A model generated the notes under the pieces. It worked only from the letters and a program-made list of their open reading frames with translations. It was not told where the DNA came from and did not search any database. Below, piece after piece: positions 46,045-54,209 of a stretch of 58,821 nt of DNA (its first letter is position 1; the number at the start of each line of letters is the position of its first letter). The translations under genes were made by a program, and so were the position numbers. The DNA comes from Flavobacteriaceae bacterium. Lineage in GTDB: Bacteria; Bacteroidota; Bacteroidia; Flavobacteriales; Flavobacteriaceae. The stretch is taken from assembly GCA_009827225.1 (NCBI GenBank), contig WUAI01000019.1, positions 1 to 58,821 of the forward strand. Reading direction: 5' to 3'.

Positions 46045-46682
46045 TGGCGAAGAAACAAAAATACTATGTCGTTTGGTTCGGAAATCCCACAGGGATCTTC
46101 CATAGTTGGGAGGAATGCAAAAAGGCGATTGCGGGAGTATCGGGGGCTCAGTACAAATCGTTCGACACCTTCAGAGAAGCCCAAATCGCTTACGATAAGG
46201 AATATGCCGACTACAAGGGAACTGGCGGAAAAAAGAAAAAGAAGCTAAGCCCTTCAGAACTTGCCAAAATTGGAGAACCTGAGTTATACTCAATAGCAGT
46301 CGATGCTGCGTCGAGTGGAAATCCTGGTGTTATGGAATATCGAGGAGTGGATACTCAAACCCATGAACAGTTATTTCACGAAGGACCCTTCAAAGAAGGT
46401 ACGAATAATGTAGGGGAATTCCTTGCATTGGTTCATGGCCTGGCGTATCTCAAACAAAAGAACAGCGACCGTATGATCTATTCCGACAGTCGAATCGCCA
46501 TAGGCTGGGTAAAAAAGAAAAAGTGCAACACCAAGCTCAAAAAAACATCGAAGAATGACAAGCTATTCAAACTAATACGGCGCGCAGAAACTTGGCTTCG
46601 CAACAATAGCTATGGGACTGAAATCCTAAAATGGGAGACTAAAGCCTGGGGTGAAATACCCGCCGATTTTGGCAGAAAGTGA
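46044..46682 (+). CDS. Ribonuclease H with viroplasmin N-terminal domain
   Basis: The 212-residue protein starts at a GTG codon (46044-46046) that overlaps the purN stop. The N-terminal 50 residues form the caulimovirus viroplasmin-type RNA:DNA hybrid-binding domain (YYVVWFGNPTGIFHSWEECK). The RNase H domain follows from about residue 80, with the catalytic acidic residues in IAVDAASSGNPG, NVGEFLALVHGL and MIYSDSRIAIGWV. It degrades RNA in hybrids. The fusion is common in Bacteroidota. Confidence 0.93.
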   Translation: MAKKQKYYVVWFGNPTGIFHSWEECKKAIAGVSGAQYKSFDTFREAQIAYDKEYADYKGTGGKKKKKLSPSELAKIGEPELYSIAVDAASSGNPGVMEYRGVDTQTHEQLFHEGPFKEGTNNVGEFLALVHGLAYLKQKNSDRMIYSDSRIAIGWVKKKKCNTKLKKTSKNDKLFKLIRRAETWLRNNSYGTEILKWETKAWGEIPADFGRK

Positions 46683-46720
46683 TGGATTTTCGCGGTTAGT
46701 TTTTATGGTTTCAAAAACGT

Positions 46721-46728
46721 ATCTTTGC
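46721..46728 (+). promoter_or_regulatory. -7 promoter box for the PfkB gene
   Basis: TATCTTTG, a full TAnnTTTG match, lies 22 bases before the ATG at 46751. The upstream TTAG at 46697-46700 may act as a weak -33 element (20-base spacing). Confidence 0.5.
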
Positions 46729-46750
46729 CCCTTATTTCTAATCTGTCTGA

Positions 46751-47674
46751 ATGAGTAAATTAGTCATTGTAGGAACGGTTGCCTTTGATGCCATCGAAAC
46801 CCCGTTTGGTAAAACCGATAAAATTCTTGGAGGAGCCGCTACATTTATTGGCTTATCAGCCGCACAGTTTGATGTGGACGGAGCGATTGTCTCCGTGGTT
46901 GGAGGTGATTTTCCAGAGTCATATATCGATATGCTTTCCGAAAAAGGCCTCAACGTGGAAGGATTGGAAATCGTGAAGGAAGGAAAGACTTTTTTCTGGA
47001 GCGGAAAGTATCATAATGATATGAATTCCAGGGATACACTGGCTACGGAACTCAATGTACTTGCCGATTTTAACCCTATAGTCCCGGATGCCTATAAAAA
47101 TTCTGAAGTTGTCATGTTGGGTAATTTACATCCGATGGTGCAACTTAGCGTGATTGAGCAAATGGAAGATCCGAAATTGATCATCCTGGATACAATGAAT
47201 TTTTGGATGGACAATACTTTGGACGAACTTATGAATGTGATCTCTAAAGTGAATGTGATCACCATTAATGATGAAGAGGCCCGACAGCTTACCAATGAAT
47301 ATTCCCTGGTAGTTGCGGCGCAAAAGATTATGAGTTTCGGTCCGGACTATGTGGTCATTAAGAAAGGAGAGCATGGTGCGCTGTTGTTCCATGAAAATGA
47401 AGTTTTCTTTGCACCGGCGTTACCTCTTGAAGAGGTATTCGATCCTACGGGAGCGGGAGATACTTTTGCCGGAGGATTTGCAGGTTACCTGGCAAAAACC
47501 AGCGATTATAGTTTTGAAAATATGAAGACGGCCATTATAAATGGTTCGGCTCTGGCGTCTTTCTGTGTTGAGAAATTCGGGACAGAACGATTATTGGGAT
47601 TGACAGACAGAGAGCTACATACACGCCTGCAGCAATTTAAAAATTTAACTCAGTTCGATATAGAATTAACATAA
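46751..47674 (+). CDS. PfkB family carbohydrate/nucleoside kinase
   Basis: The 307-residue kinase has the PfkB C-terminal signature DPTGAGDTFAGGFAGYL with the catalytic Asp, and the N-terminal double glycine in KILGGAATFIGLSA. The substrate (sugar, adenosine, or another nucleoside) cannot be deduced. A terminator separates it from the following PurF-like gene. Confidence 0.93.
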   Translation: MSKLVIVGTVAFDAIETPFGKTDKILGGAATFIGLSAAQFDVDGAIVSVVGGDFPESYIDMLSEKGLNVEGLEIVKEGKTFFWSGKYHNDMNSRDTLATELNVLADFNPIVPDAYKNSEVVMLGNLHPMVQLSVIEQMEDPKLIILDTMNFWMDNTLDELMNVISKVNVITINDEEARQLTNEYSLVVAAQKIMSFGPDYVVIKKGEHGALLFHENEVFFAPALPLEEVFDPTGAGDTFAGGFAGYLAKTSDYSFENMKTAIINGSALASFCVEKFGTERLLGLTDRELHTRLQQFKNLTQFDIELT

Positions 47675-47678
47675 AGCT

Positions 47679-47703
47679 ACGCCCTGATTTTCGGGGCGTT
47701 TTC
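47679..47703 (+). terminator. Intrinsic terminator after the PfkB gene
   Basis: ACGCCC (47679-47684) pairs with GGGCGT (47694-47699), followed by TTTT. It lies five bases after the PfkB stop and 14 bases before the PurF-like ATG. Confidence 0.7.
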
Positions 47704-47716
47704 ATTTCAGGAAAAT

Positions 47717-49615
47717 ATGAGTGATGCTTTAAAACACGAATGCGGAATTGCCCTGGTCCGACTACTGAAACCTCTCGAGTACTACAAGGAGAAATATGGA
47801 ACGGCATTTTATGGAGTAAATAAAATGTATCTCATGATGGAGAAACAGCACAATCGGGGTCAGGATGGTGCAGGTTTCGCCAGTATTAAATTGGATGTAG
47901 AACCTGGAGAAAGATATATCAGCAGAATACGTTCGAATGAAGCTCAACCTATTCAGGATATCTTCGCCCAGATCAATGAACGGATCAACCAGGAATTCGA
48001 AAAGGACCCGGAATTAAAGAATAACGTAGCTGGTCAGAAAAAAAGAATACCATATATCGGTGAATTGCTGCTAGGGCATGTTCGCTATGGAACTTTTGGA
48101 GGCAACAGCATCGAAACGGTTCACCCTTTTCTTAGACAGAACAACTGGATGCATCGTAACCTGATCATTGCAGGAAACTTCAATATGACGAATACCACCG
48201 AGTTGTTTCAAAACCTGATCAAACTTGGTATGCATCCGAAAGAAAAAGCGGACACCATTACAGTGATGGAAAAGATTGGTCATTTCCTGGACGATGCGGT
48301 ACGAAAGCAATACAAAAGGGCTAAAAGCGCCGGACTCAATAAGGAACAGGCTTCCCCATTCATTATTGAGCACCTCGATATTGCAAAAATTTTAAAGAAG
48401 TCTGCCAAAAACTGGGACGGAGGTTATGCGATGGCAGGGTTGATGGGTCATGGTGACGCTTTTGTTTTAAGAGATCCGGCCGGGATCAGACCAGCATATT
48501 TCTACAAGGATGATGAAGTAGTAGTGGTAGCGTCGGAACGACCTGCCATACAAACGGTATTCAATGTTCCTTTTGAGGAAGTTAAGGAACTGGATCCGGG
48601 ACATGCATTGATCATAAAGAAGAACGGGGATTCGAGAGTCTCTGAGATCATAGAACCCCTGGAACGTAAGTCCTGTTCGTTTGAGCGCATTTATTTTTCT
48701 AGAGGAAGTGATGTCGAAATCTACCAGGAACGAAAAGATCTGGGAAGGTATGTGATGCCCAAAGTCTTGGAGGCTATCAACCATGATACTGAAAACACTG
48801 TGTTTTCCTTTATTCCGAATACTGCGGAAACTTCCTTCTACGGAATGCTGGAGGCTGCACAAGACGAATTGAACCATCAGAAGAATGAAGCCATCCTGAA
48901 AGAGGGTGCCGATTTAACGCAAGAACGCCTGGAAGAAATACAGGCTCACAAGATCCGTACGGAAAAGCTAGCCATTAAAGATGTTAAATTAAGGACTTTC
49001 ATTACGGAAGACAGCAGTCGGGACGATTTGGTCGCTCACGTTTATGACGTTACTTATGGAGTGGTACGTCCAGAGGATAATTTGGTAATCATCGACGACA
49101 GTATTGTTCGAGGGACGACACTTAAAAAGAGTATCCTGAAAATGCTGGATCGTTTAAATCCCAAGAAGATCATAGTGGTCTCATCGGCTCCTCAGATTCG
49201 TTATCCGGATTGTTACGGAATTGATATGGCGAGACTCGAAGATCTTGTCGCTTTCAATGCTGCCCTGGAACTTCATAAAGAAAGAGGCACTTATGATGTG
49301 GTTGAGGAGATCTATCATAAATGTAAAAAGCAGCTCAGTCTTTCCGATGCTGAAGTGGTCAACCACGTGAAGGAGTTATACGATCCATTTACCGACGAAG
49401 AAGTTTCCGCTAAAATTTCAGAAATCATAAGTGATGAAAGTATTTCCAGCGAGGTAAAAGTTATATTTCAATCGGTAGAGGATTTGCATAAGGCCTGTCC
49501 CAAGAATTTAGGGGACTGGTACTTCACCGGAAATTACCCCACTCCCGGAGGTAACCGTGTGGTAAACAGGGCGTATGTGCATTTCTTCGAGGGAAATCCG
49601 GCTAGAGCCTATTAA
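47717..49615 (+). CDS. Amidophosphoribosyltransferase-like protein (PurF family), long form
   Basis: The 632-residue protein has an N-terminal class II glutamine amidotransferase domain: Cys9 (HECGIALV) could become the nucleophile after loss of an eight-residue propeptide, and HNRGQDGAGFAS and LGHVRYGTFGG match. A phosphoribosyltransferase domain follows with the PRPP loop VIIDDSIVRGTTLKKS (D460, D461). The protein is about 130 residues longer than E. coli PurF. The extra length includes an inserted helical segment around residues 385-425, and the C-terminal domain is longer. It may be the purine-pathway PurF of this organism or a paralogue of altered role; both are compatible with the sequence. 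Confidence 0.85.
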   Translation: MSDALKHECGIALVRLLKPLEYYKEKYGTAFYGVNKMYLMMEKQHNRGQDGAGFASIKLDVEPGERYISRIRSNEAQPIQDIFAQINERINQEFEKDPELKNNVAGQKKRIPYIGELLLGHVRYGTFGGNSIETVHPFLRQNNWMHRNLIIAGNFNMTNTTELFQNLIKLGMHPKEKADTITVMEKIGHFLDDAVRKQYKRAKSAGLNKEQASPFIIEHLDIAKILKKSAKNWDGGYAMAGLMGHGDAFVLRDPAGIRPAYFYKDDEVVVVASERPAIQTVFNVPFEEVKELDPGHALIIKKNGDSRVSEIIEPLERKSCSFERIYFSRGSDVEIYQERKDLGRYVMPKVLEAINHDTENTVFSFIPNTAETSFYGMLEAAQDELNHQKNEAILKEGADLTQERLEEIQAHKIRTEKLAIKDVKLRTFITEDSSRDDLVAHVYDVTYGVVRPEDNLVIIDDSIVRGTTLKKSILKMLDRLNPKKIIVVSSAPQIRYPDCYGIDMARLEDLVAFNAALELHKERGTYDVVEEIYHKCKKQLSLSDAEVVNHVKELYDPFTDEEVSAKISEIISDESISSEVKVIFQSVEDLHKACPKNLGDWYFTGNYPTPGGNRVVNRAYVHFFEGNPARAY

Positions 49616-49726
49616 AATTTAGTGTTAAATTATCGTCAATTAATGATCAAGTGTGTTGTTCATCGATGATAAAAAGCACTTAGTCCAAAAGTAGGAAAAA
49701 TCCACACTTAATAAGGAAAGTTCGCT

Positions 49727-49734
49727 TATATTTG
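49727..49734 (+). promoter_or_regulatory. -7 box of small RNA unit 1
   Basis: TATATTTG, a full TAnnTTTG match, seven bases before the first conserved base of the unit (ACCATAGC, 49741). No clear -33 TTTG lies upstream. The same box precedes unit 2. Confidence 0.65.
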
Positions 49735-49740
49735 TTCTAT

Positions 49741-49812
49741 ACCATAGCATAAGTAGGTTAAGTTCATGGTAAGATTTGGGGCAAAAAAGGTAAACTCTCG
49801 TTTACCTTTTTT
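49741..49812 (+). ncRNA. Tandem small RNA candidate, copy 1
   Basis: About 72 bases from ACCATAGC to the T-run. The 5' part can form a short stem (ACCAT with ATGGT) around a 20-base loop containing AAGTAGGTTAAG. A GATTTGGGGC linker leads to a perfect terminator hairpin, AAAAAAGGTAAAC (49783-49795) and GTTTACCTTTTTT (49800-49812). The body is nearly identical to copy 2, 261 bases downstream. It has its own -7 box and terminator and no adjacent gene to control, so a stand-alone small RNA is the best reading. The family is not identified; Flavo-1 is one candidate. Confidence 0.7.
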
Positions 49813-49988
49813 ATTTGGCCTAAATTCAACTGATTCTTCTCTAACATTTTTGTAAGAAAATATCCCGAAAATGCCTAGATTGCTATCTTACAACCACTTG
49901 TAACTGTTGGATTGTACGGGAAATGTGCTTTTCAACGAATAAAAAGGCGATTGGTCTAAAAAATTATTTCTTCAGAATAATATTCCTA

Positions 49989-49996
49989 TATATTTG
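49989..49996 (+). promoter_or_regulatory. -7 box of small RNA unit 2
   Basis: TATATTTG, identical to the box of unit 1, six bases before ACCATAGC at 50002. TTTC (49967-49970) lies 18 bases upstream and might serve as a weak -33 element. Confidence 0.65.
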
Positions 49997-50001
49997 AATA
50001 T

Positions 50002-50074
50002 ACCATAGCATAAGTAGGTTAAGTTCATGGTAGATTTGGGGCAAAAAAAGGTAAACTCTCGTTTACCTTTTTTT
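50002..50074 (+). ncRNA. Tandem small RNA candidate, copy 2
   Basis: About 73 bases. Compared with copy 1 it lacks one A after ATGGT and has one extra A and one extra T in the terminator arms. These two changes pair with each other (seven A with seven T), so the hairpin is kept. All 30 other bases of the 5' half are identical. The conservation of the body against a diverged spacer suggests selection for the RNA. The function is unknown. Confidence 0.7.
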
Positions 50075-50097
50075 ATTGGCAGAAATCTAAGTGGGGT

Positions 50098-50149
50098 AAT
50101 GACCCTCGGTTTTTTGTAGCTTATAATTTACAAAAAACCGAGGGTCATT
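50098..50149. repeat. 21-bp perfect inverted repeat
   Basis: The left arm (50098-50118) begins AATGACCCTCGG and the right arm (50129-50149) is its exact reverse complement, with a ten-base spacer GCTTATAATT. The stem holds an internal T6/A6 tract. It is stronger than a normal terminator and lacks the standard position of the T-run. It could be a bidirectional stop, a dispersed palindromic element or a protein-binding site. It lies 24 bases after small RNA unit 2. Confidence 0.75.
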
Positions 50150-50246
50150 GTTTTATCATTTTTTACTCCCTTTGGATATAGAAGTTATGAAATAATCCGG
50201 GGCTCTCATTCAATCATTTGCTTTTACAATTTCCCTAAACAAAAAA

Positions 50247-50266
50247 ACCCATCCATGCGGATGGGT
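50247..50266 (-). terminator. Intrinsic terminator after sodA
   Basis: ACCCATCC (50247-50254) pairs with GGATGGGT (50259-50266) over a four-base loop. On the minus strand it is followed by a run of T (A-run 50241-50247 in plus orientation), so it ends the sodA transcript. Confidence 0.85.
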
Positions 50267-50288
50267 CTTAATTCATATGAGATTCCGT

Positions 50289-50897
50289 CTATTTGTTGCC
50301 TGCGTAATTCTCGGCAACTTTATCCCAGTTTATGATGTTGAAAAAAGCTTCAACATAATCAGGTCTGCGGTTTTGATAATTCAGGTAATAGGCATGCTCC
50401 CATACATCGAGTCCTAAGATCGGAGTACCACCACAAGTCACACCAGGCATTAACGGGTTGTCCTGATTGGGCGTAGAGCATACTTCTACTTTTCCTCCGG
50501 GATGTACACATAGCCAGGCCCATCCAGAACCAAACTGCGTCTTGGCAGCATTAGAGAAAGCATCCTTAAAAGCATCGTAACTTCCATAAGCATCGTTAAT
50601 TGCAGATGCCAGTTCTCCCGTAGGTTCTCCTCCGCCGTTGGGTGACATTACTTCCCAGAACAAACGGTGATTATAATATCCGCCTCCATTGTTTCGAACT
50701 GCGCCGTTATTCATATCAAGATTTCCTAAAATTGCCTCGATAGACTTTCCTTCCAAATCACTTCCTTCGATCGCGGCGTTCAACTTGCTGGTATAACCTG
50801 CATGATGTTTTCCGTGGTGAATTTCCATGGTTCGAGCGTCTATATGTGGTTCCAATGCATCATGAGCATAGGGTAATGCTGGTAATTCAAATGACAT
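50289..50897 (-). CDS. sodA: Superoxide dismutase, manganese-type
   Basis: The 202-residue enzyme removes superoxide. Metal ligands are His27 region ([12 protein letters not shown]), H in [11 protein letters not shown] and H in [19 protein letters not shown]. The sequence NQDNPLMPG and the glycine-rich GGGYYNH fit the manganese or cambialistic form rather than the strict iron form; metal choice is an inference. It has no signal peptide and is cytosolic. A perfect -7 box (TAACTTTG, minus strand 50936-50929) lies upstream and a terminator follows. Confidence 0.95.
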   Translation of the reverse strand: MSFELPALPYAHDALEPHIDARTMEIHHGKHHAGYTSKLNAAIEGSDLEGKSIEAILGNLDMNNGAVRNNGGGYYNHRLFWEVMSPNGGGEPTGELASAINDAYGSYDAFKDAFSNAAKTQFGSGWAWLCVHPGGKVEVCSTPNQDNPLMPGVTCGGTPILGLDVWEHAYYLNYQNRRPDYVEAFFNIINWDKVAENYAGNK

Positions 50898-50928
50898 AAT
50901 TTTCTGTTTTGGTTATTATTACTGAGCT

Positions 50929-50936
50929 CAAAGTTA
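50929..50936 (-). promoter_or_regulatory. -7 promoter box of sodA
   Basis: The minus strand reads TAACTTTG, a full TAnnTTTG match, with about 30 bases to the sodA start. No clear -33 is seen. Confidence 0.5.
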
Positions 50937-50982
50937 CTGATTTAAATACGTACTTTTTGTTATCGAATTTATAAGATTTTTA

Positions 50983-51014
50983 TTGGCGTATAGATATTCT
51001 TAATAGTATCTTTA
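50983..51014 (+). promoter_or_regulatory. Probable promoter of the AddA-like gene
   Basis: TTG (50983-50985), 21 bases, then TATCTTTA (51007-51014), one base off the -7 consensus. It lies 36 bases before the ATG at 51051. Confidence 0.4.
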
Positions 51015-51050
51015 TACGAAGCACCAATAAATGCAATTCAGATTGTCCTG

Positions 51051-54000
51051 ATGCAGTCCCGACCTTGTATCATATATAATGCTTCCGCAGGTAGTGGTAA
51101 AACCTATGCCCTTGTAAAGGCATATCTGCGAATCGTACTTTCCTCTCCGGAAAAAGACTACTTTAAGCATCTCCTCGCCATCACATTCACAAATAAGGCC
51201 GTGGCCGAAATGAAAGTTAGGATCGTGAATTCCTTGGTTGAATTTGGAGATCCAACTAAAGACAAAAAAGAGAACTCAATGTTCCTTTCACTTTGTGATG
51301 ATTTGCAATTGAACGCAGCGGAAATCGAATCCCGTTCTCAAAGAATACTGAAGCATTTGCTCCATCATTACAGTCAGTTTAGTGTGGAAACCATCGATCA
51401 TTTTAATTACAGACTAATTCGGACATTTTCCCATGACCTGAATCTTCCTTCGAATTTTGAAATTAAACTCGAAGGGCAGGAGCTAATTGCAGAATCAGTG
51501 GATCAGCTTATCGATAAGGCTGGTGAAAACCCGGAGATCACAGAGTTATTATTAGCATATGCCCTGTATAAAACCGACGAAGATAAATCGTGGGACATTT
51601 CATTAGATCTTAACAAAGTGGCTAAGCTTCTATTGAAAGAGAACGACAGGAAGCATCTGCAGTCTTTGAAAAACAAAACGCTAAAAGATTTCAAGGAACT
51701 AAAAAAACAGCTCGAATCGAAACTTACATTGTTTCAAACTGAAATGATCACGGCCGCTGCGGAAGCTCAGGAAAACATTCACTCGCGCCAACTCGATCGC
51801 GCCCATTTCAGCAATGGATATTTGTACGATTTTTTTAATAACATCCATTCCGGAAACTTCAGTTTTAACTGGGATGCCAACTGGCATCAATCACTAGGTG
51901 AGAAGCCTCTGTATCCATCGAGGGTTTCCGCCCAGGAAGCGGCAAGTATTGATTCTATCACCTCAGGTCTTATCGAATCATTCAATTTTATCATCCATAG
52001 CTTAAGACAGTTTCAGCTACATGAAAATTTATTAAAGAACATCGTCCCCCTCACTTCGATCCATGCGGTAAACGAAGAGCTACAACTCATTAAATCGGAG
52101 CAAAACATTCTGCCTATACACGAATTCAATGCTTTGATACACGAGGAGATCAAGGACCAGCCTGTTCCTTTTATTTATGAACGCTTAGGTGACAAGTTCC
52201 GTCACTTCTTCATAGATGAATTTCAGGATACTTCCGAACTTCAATGGAGTAACTTAATTCCTTTAATCGACAATGCTCTATCCCAGGAATACTTCAATGG
52301 ATCCCATGGAAGTTTGTTACTCGTGGGGGATGCCAAACAATCCATTTACCGCTGGCGAGGAGGATTGCCGGAACAGTTCATGCAACTTTACGATGGTCAA
52401 AGTCCATTCTCCATTTCAGAAGAAAATATTTCCGTTCAGAATCTTGACACCAATTTCAGAAGTTATTCTGAAATCATACATTTTAACAATCACTTCTTCA
52501 CTGAATTAGCTTCCTATTTTGAAAATCCGCATCATACCCAATTGTATGAATTAGGCAATGCTCAGCAAACTACGAATAAATCAGGCGGGTATGTTCAAGT
52601 GGAACTTCTGGAATCTACTGAGGAAGAAAGTGATGATACGATGTACGCAAGAAAAACCCTGGAAACAATTAACGAACTTCTTCAATTAGGCTTTGACGCT
52701 CAGGATATATGTGTGCTTACGCGGAAAAAGAAAGAAGGAGTAGCCATAAGTGAATTCCTTTTAGAAAATGAAGTGCCTGTGGTTTCAGAAGAGACATTGC
52801 TTTTGCAACAATCCGAGTACGTGCAGGGACTTGTTCTTACTCTTCAATTAAGTTCCAGGCCCGACAATGAACAAATCAAAGCAGAATGGCTGCAGTTTAT
52901 TTTCAGGCATTTGGAATTAGATAAACCCTTGCACGATTATTTGATGGAACATCTGAATGGACCGCTTTCAGATTTTGCAGAACACCTTTCGAGTTACGGA
53001 GTCGATTTTAGCTGGGATGTCATCCATCAATTGCCACTTTATGAAGCATGCGAATACATTGCAAAATCACTTGGGTTGAATAAAGACGACGATGCATTTC
53101 TTCCCGGATTTATGGATTTAGTGTTCCGTTTTTCAGTGAAACAAAGAGCAGGCATCACCGAATTCTTAGCGCATTGGGAAACCGAAAAAGAAAAAGCCAG
53201 CGTGAACGCAAGCAATAATTCCAATGCGGTTCAAATTATGACCATTCACAAAGCAAAAGGACTTGAATTCCCGGTGGTGATTTTCCCTTATGCAGATCTC
53301 AAAATCTACCAGGAAATGGATGCAATGGCATGGTATCCATACGAGGATGAAGAGTTCACTGAATTATTGATTGGTTATAATAAAGGTGTTCGGAATTATG
53401 GGCCCGAAGGGGCAGATATCTACCGCGAAAGACAGAGTACACTCGAATTGGACAACCTCAATCTTTTGTATGTAGCACTCACCAGGGCAATTCAGCATCT
53501 CTATATTTTTGGTAAAAATACCAAGGTCATTGAAAAACCAAATTCGTACAATTCATTTCTGAAAAACTATCTCTATTCCCTGACAGGAGACAAAAATTCA
53601 ACTTTATTGGAAAGAGGCAATTCCACGTTCATCGTTTCAGATGATGCCTCCGGCGGCAACAACGTGCGCGCGAGTTCTTTCCCAATTTCGCTTCTTGATG
53701 AAAATAATATCCGATTTGTTGCTACAGATTATTCGGACGATACGTCTCAACGATCGGAAGCCTTGCGTATGGGAAATTTGGTCCATGACACCATGGCATC
53801 CATCATTAACAGGGATGATATGGAAAATGCTCTATCCGAACTAAGGATAAAGCTTTTAGAAGATCTGGAAACCTATGATAAAGTGAATTCCATGATTAAC
53901 GATATCGTTGCGCATCCCGACTTATTTGATCTTTTTGAAACTGGCTCAGAGGTATTCAACGAAAAAGATATCATAAGCCCCTTCGGTGTTTTGAGGCCCG

Positions 54001-54182
54001 ATCGTGTGAACCTGAAAGGCAAGAAAGCCATTATCCTGGACTATAAAACGGGTGCTCCTTCGCTTACACATGAGGAACAGATAAATGGATATGCAGCCGC
54101 ATTAAAAGACATGGGATTTGAGATAGAAAAAAAGCTTTTGGTTTATACAAATAATGAGGGGATTCTGATAAATAAAGTCTAA
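51051..54182 (+). CDS. AddA-like helicase-nuclease (UvrD/RecB family)
   Basis: The 1043-residue protein unites an SF1 helicase and a nuclease. The Walker A motif is NASAGSGKTYALVKAYL (K17), Walker B is DEFQDT at residues 389-394, and LLVGDAKQSIYRWRGG, IMTIHKAKGLEFPVV and NLLYVALTRAIQHLY mark later helicase motifs. The C-terminal PD-(D/E)XK nuclease has GVLRPDRV and D997-Y-K999 in ILDYKTGAP. It processes double-strand ends for recombination. Its likely partner, an AddB-like protein, starts at 56997; two unrelated genes (kbl and an OmpA gene) lie between. Annotation as exodeoxyribonuclease V beta subunit is also used for this class. Confidence 0.93.
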   Translation: MQSRPCIIYNASAGSGKTYALVKAYLRIVLSSPEKDYFKHLLAITFTNKAVAEMKVRIVNSLVEFGDPTKDKKENSMFLSLCDDLQLNAAEIESRSQRILKHLLHHYSQFSVETIDHFNYRLIRTFSHDLNLPSNFEIKLEGQELIAESVDQLIDKAGENPEITELLLAYALYKTDEDKSWDISLDLNKVAKLLLKENDRKHLQSLKNKTLKDFKELKKQLESKLTLFQTEMITAAAEAQENIHSRQLDRAHFSNGYLYDFFNNIHSGNFSFNWDANWHQSLGEKPLYPSRVSAQEAASIDSITSGLIESFNFIIHSLRQFQLHENLLKNIVPLTSIHAVNEELQLIKSEQNILPIHEFNALIHEEIKDQPVPFIYERLGDKFRHFFIDEFQDTSELQWSNLIPLIDNALSQEYFNGSHGSLLLVGDAKQSIYRWRGGLPEQFMQLYDGQSPFSISEENISVQNLDTNFRSYSEIIHFNNHFFTELASYFENPHHTQLYELGNAQQTTNKSGGYVQVELLESTEEESDDTMYARKTLETINELLQLGFDAQDICVLTRKKKEGVAISEFLLENEVPVVSEETLLLQQSEYVQGLVLTLQLSSRPDNEQIKAEWLQFIFRHLELDKPLHDYLMEHLNGPLSDFAEHLSSYGVDFSWDVIHQLPLYEACEYIAKSLGLNKDDDAFLPGFMDLVFRFSVKQRAGITEFLAHWETEKEKASVNASNNSNAVQIMTIHKAKGLEFPVVIFPYADLKIYQEMDAMAWYPYEDEEFTELLIGYNKGVRNYGPEGADIYRERQSTLELDNLNLLYVALTRAIQHLYIFGKNTKVIEKPNSYNSFLKNYLYSLTGDKNSTLLERGNSTFIVSDDASGGNNVRASSFPISLLDENNIRFVATDYSDDTSQRSEALRMGNLVHDTMASIINRDDMENALSELRIKLLEDLETYDKVNSMINDIVAHPDLFDLFETGSEVFNEKDIISPFGVLRPDRVNLKGKKAIILDYKTGAPSLTHEEQINGYAAALKDMGFEIEKKLLVYTNNEGILINKV

Positions 54183-54209
54183 ATTTGAACTCCATTTTTT
54201 AAGCACGAT

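Larger units (their letters stand above)
49616..50288. other. 673-base intergenic region with tandem small RNA units and a palindrome
   Basis: This is the only gene-free stretch above 300 bases. It holds two near-identical transcription units (49727-49812 and 49989-50074), a 21-bp perfect inverted repeat (50098-50149) and the sodA terminator (50247-50266). No protein-coding frame is convincing. The ends of the region (49616-49726 and 50150-50246) are AT-rich and show nothing else that I can name. Confidence 0.7.

Noticed and set aside
49766-49818. A possible short peptide frame in small RNA unit 1 starting ATGGTAAGATTTGGG, with a similar frame in unit 2
   Set aside because: The frame runs through the terminator hairpin, the indels change residues in the middle, and there is no sign of selection on protein. 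The paired base changes point to RNA structure.
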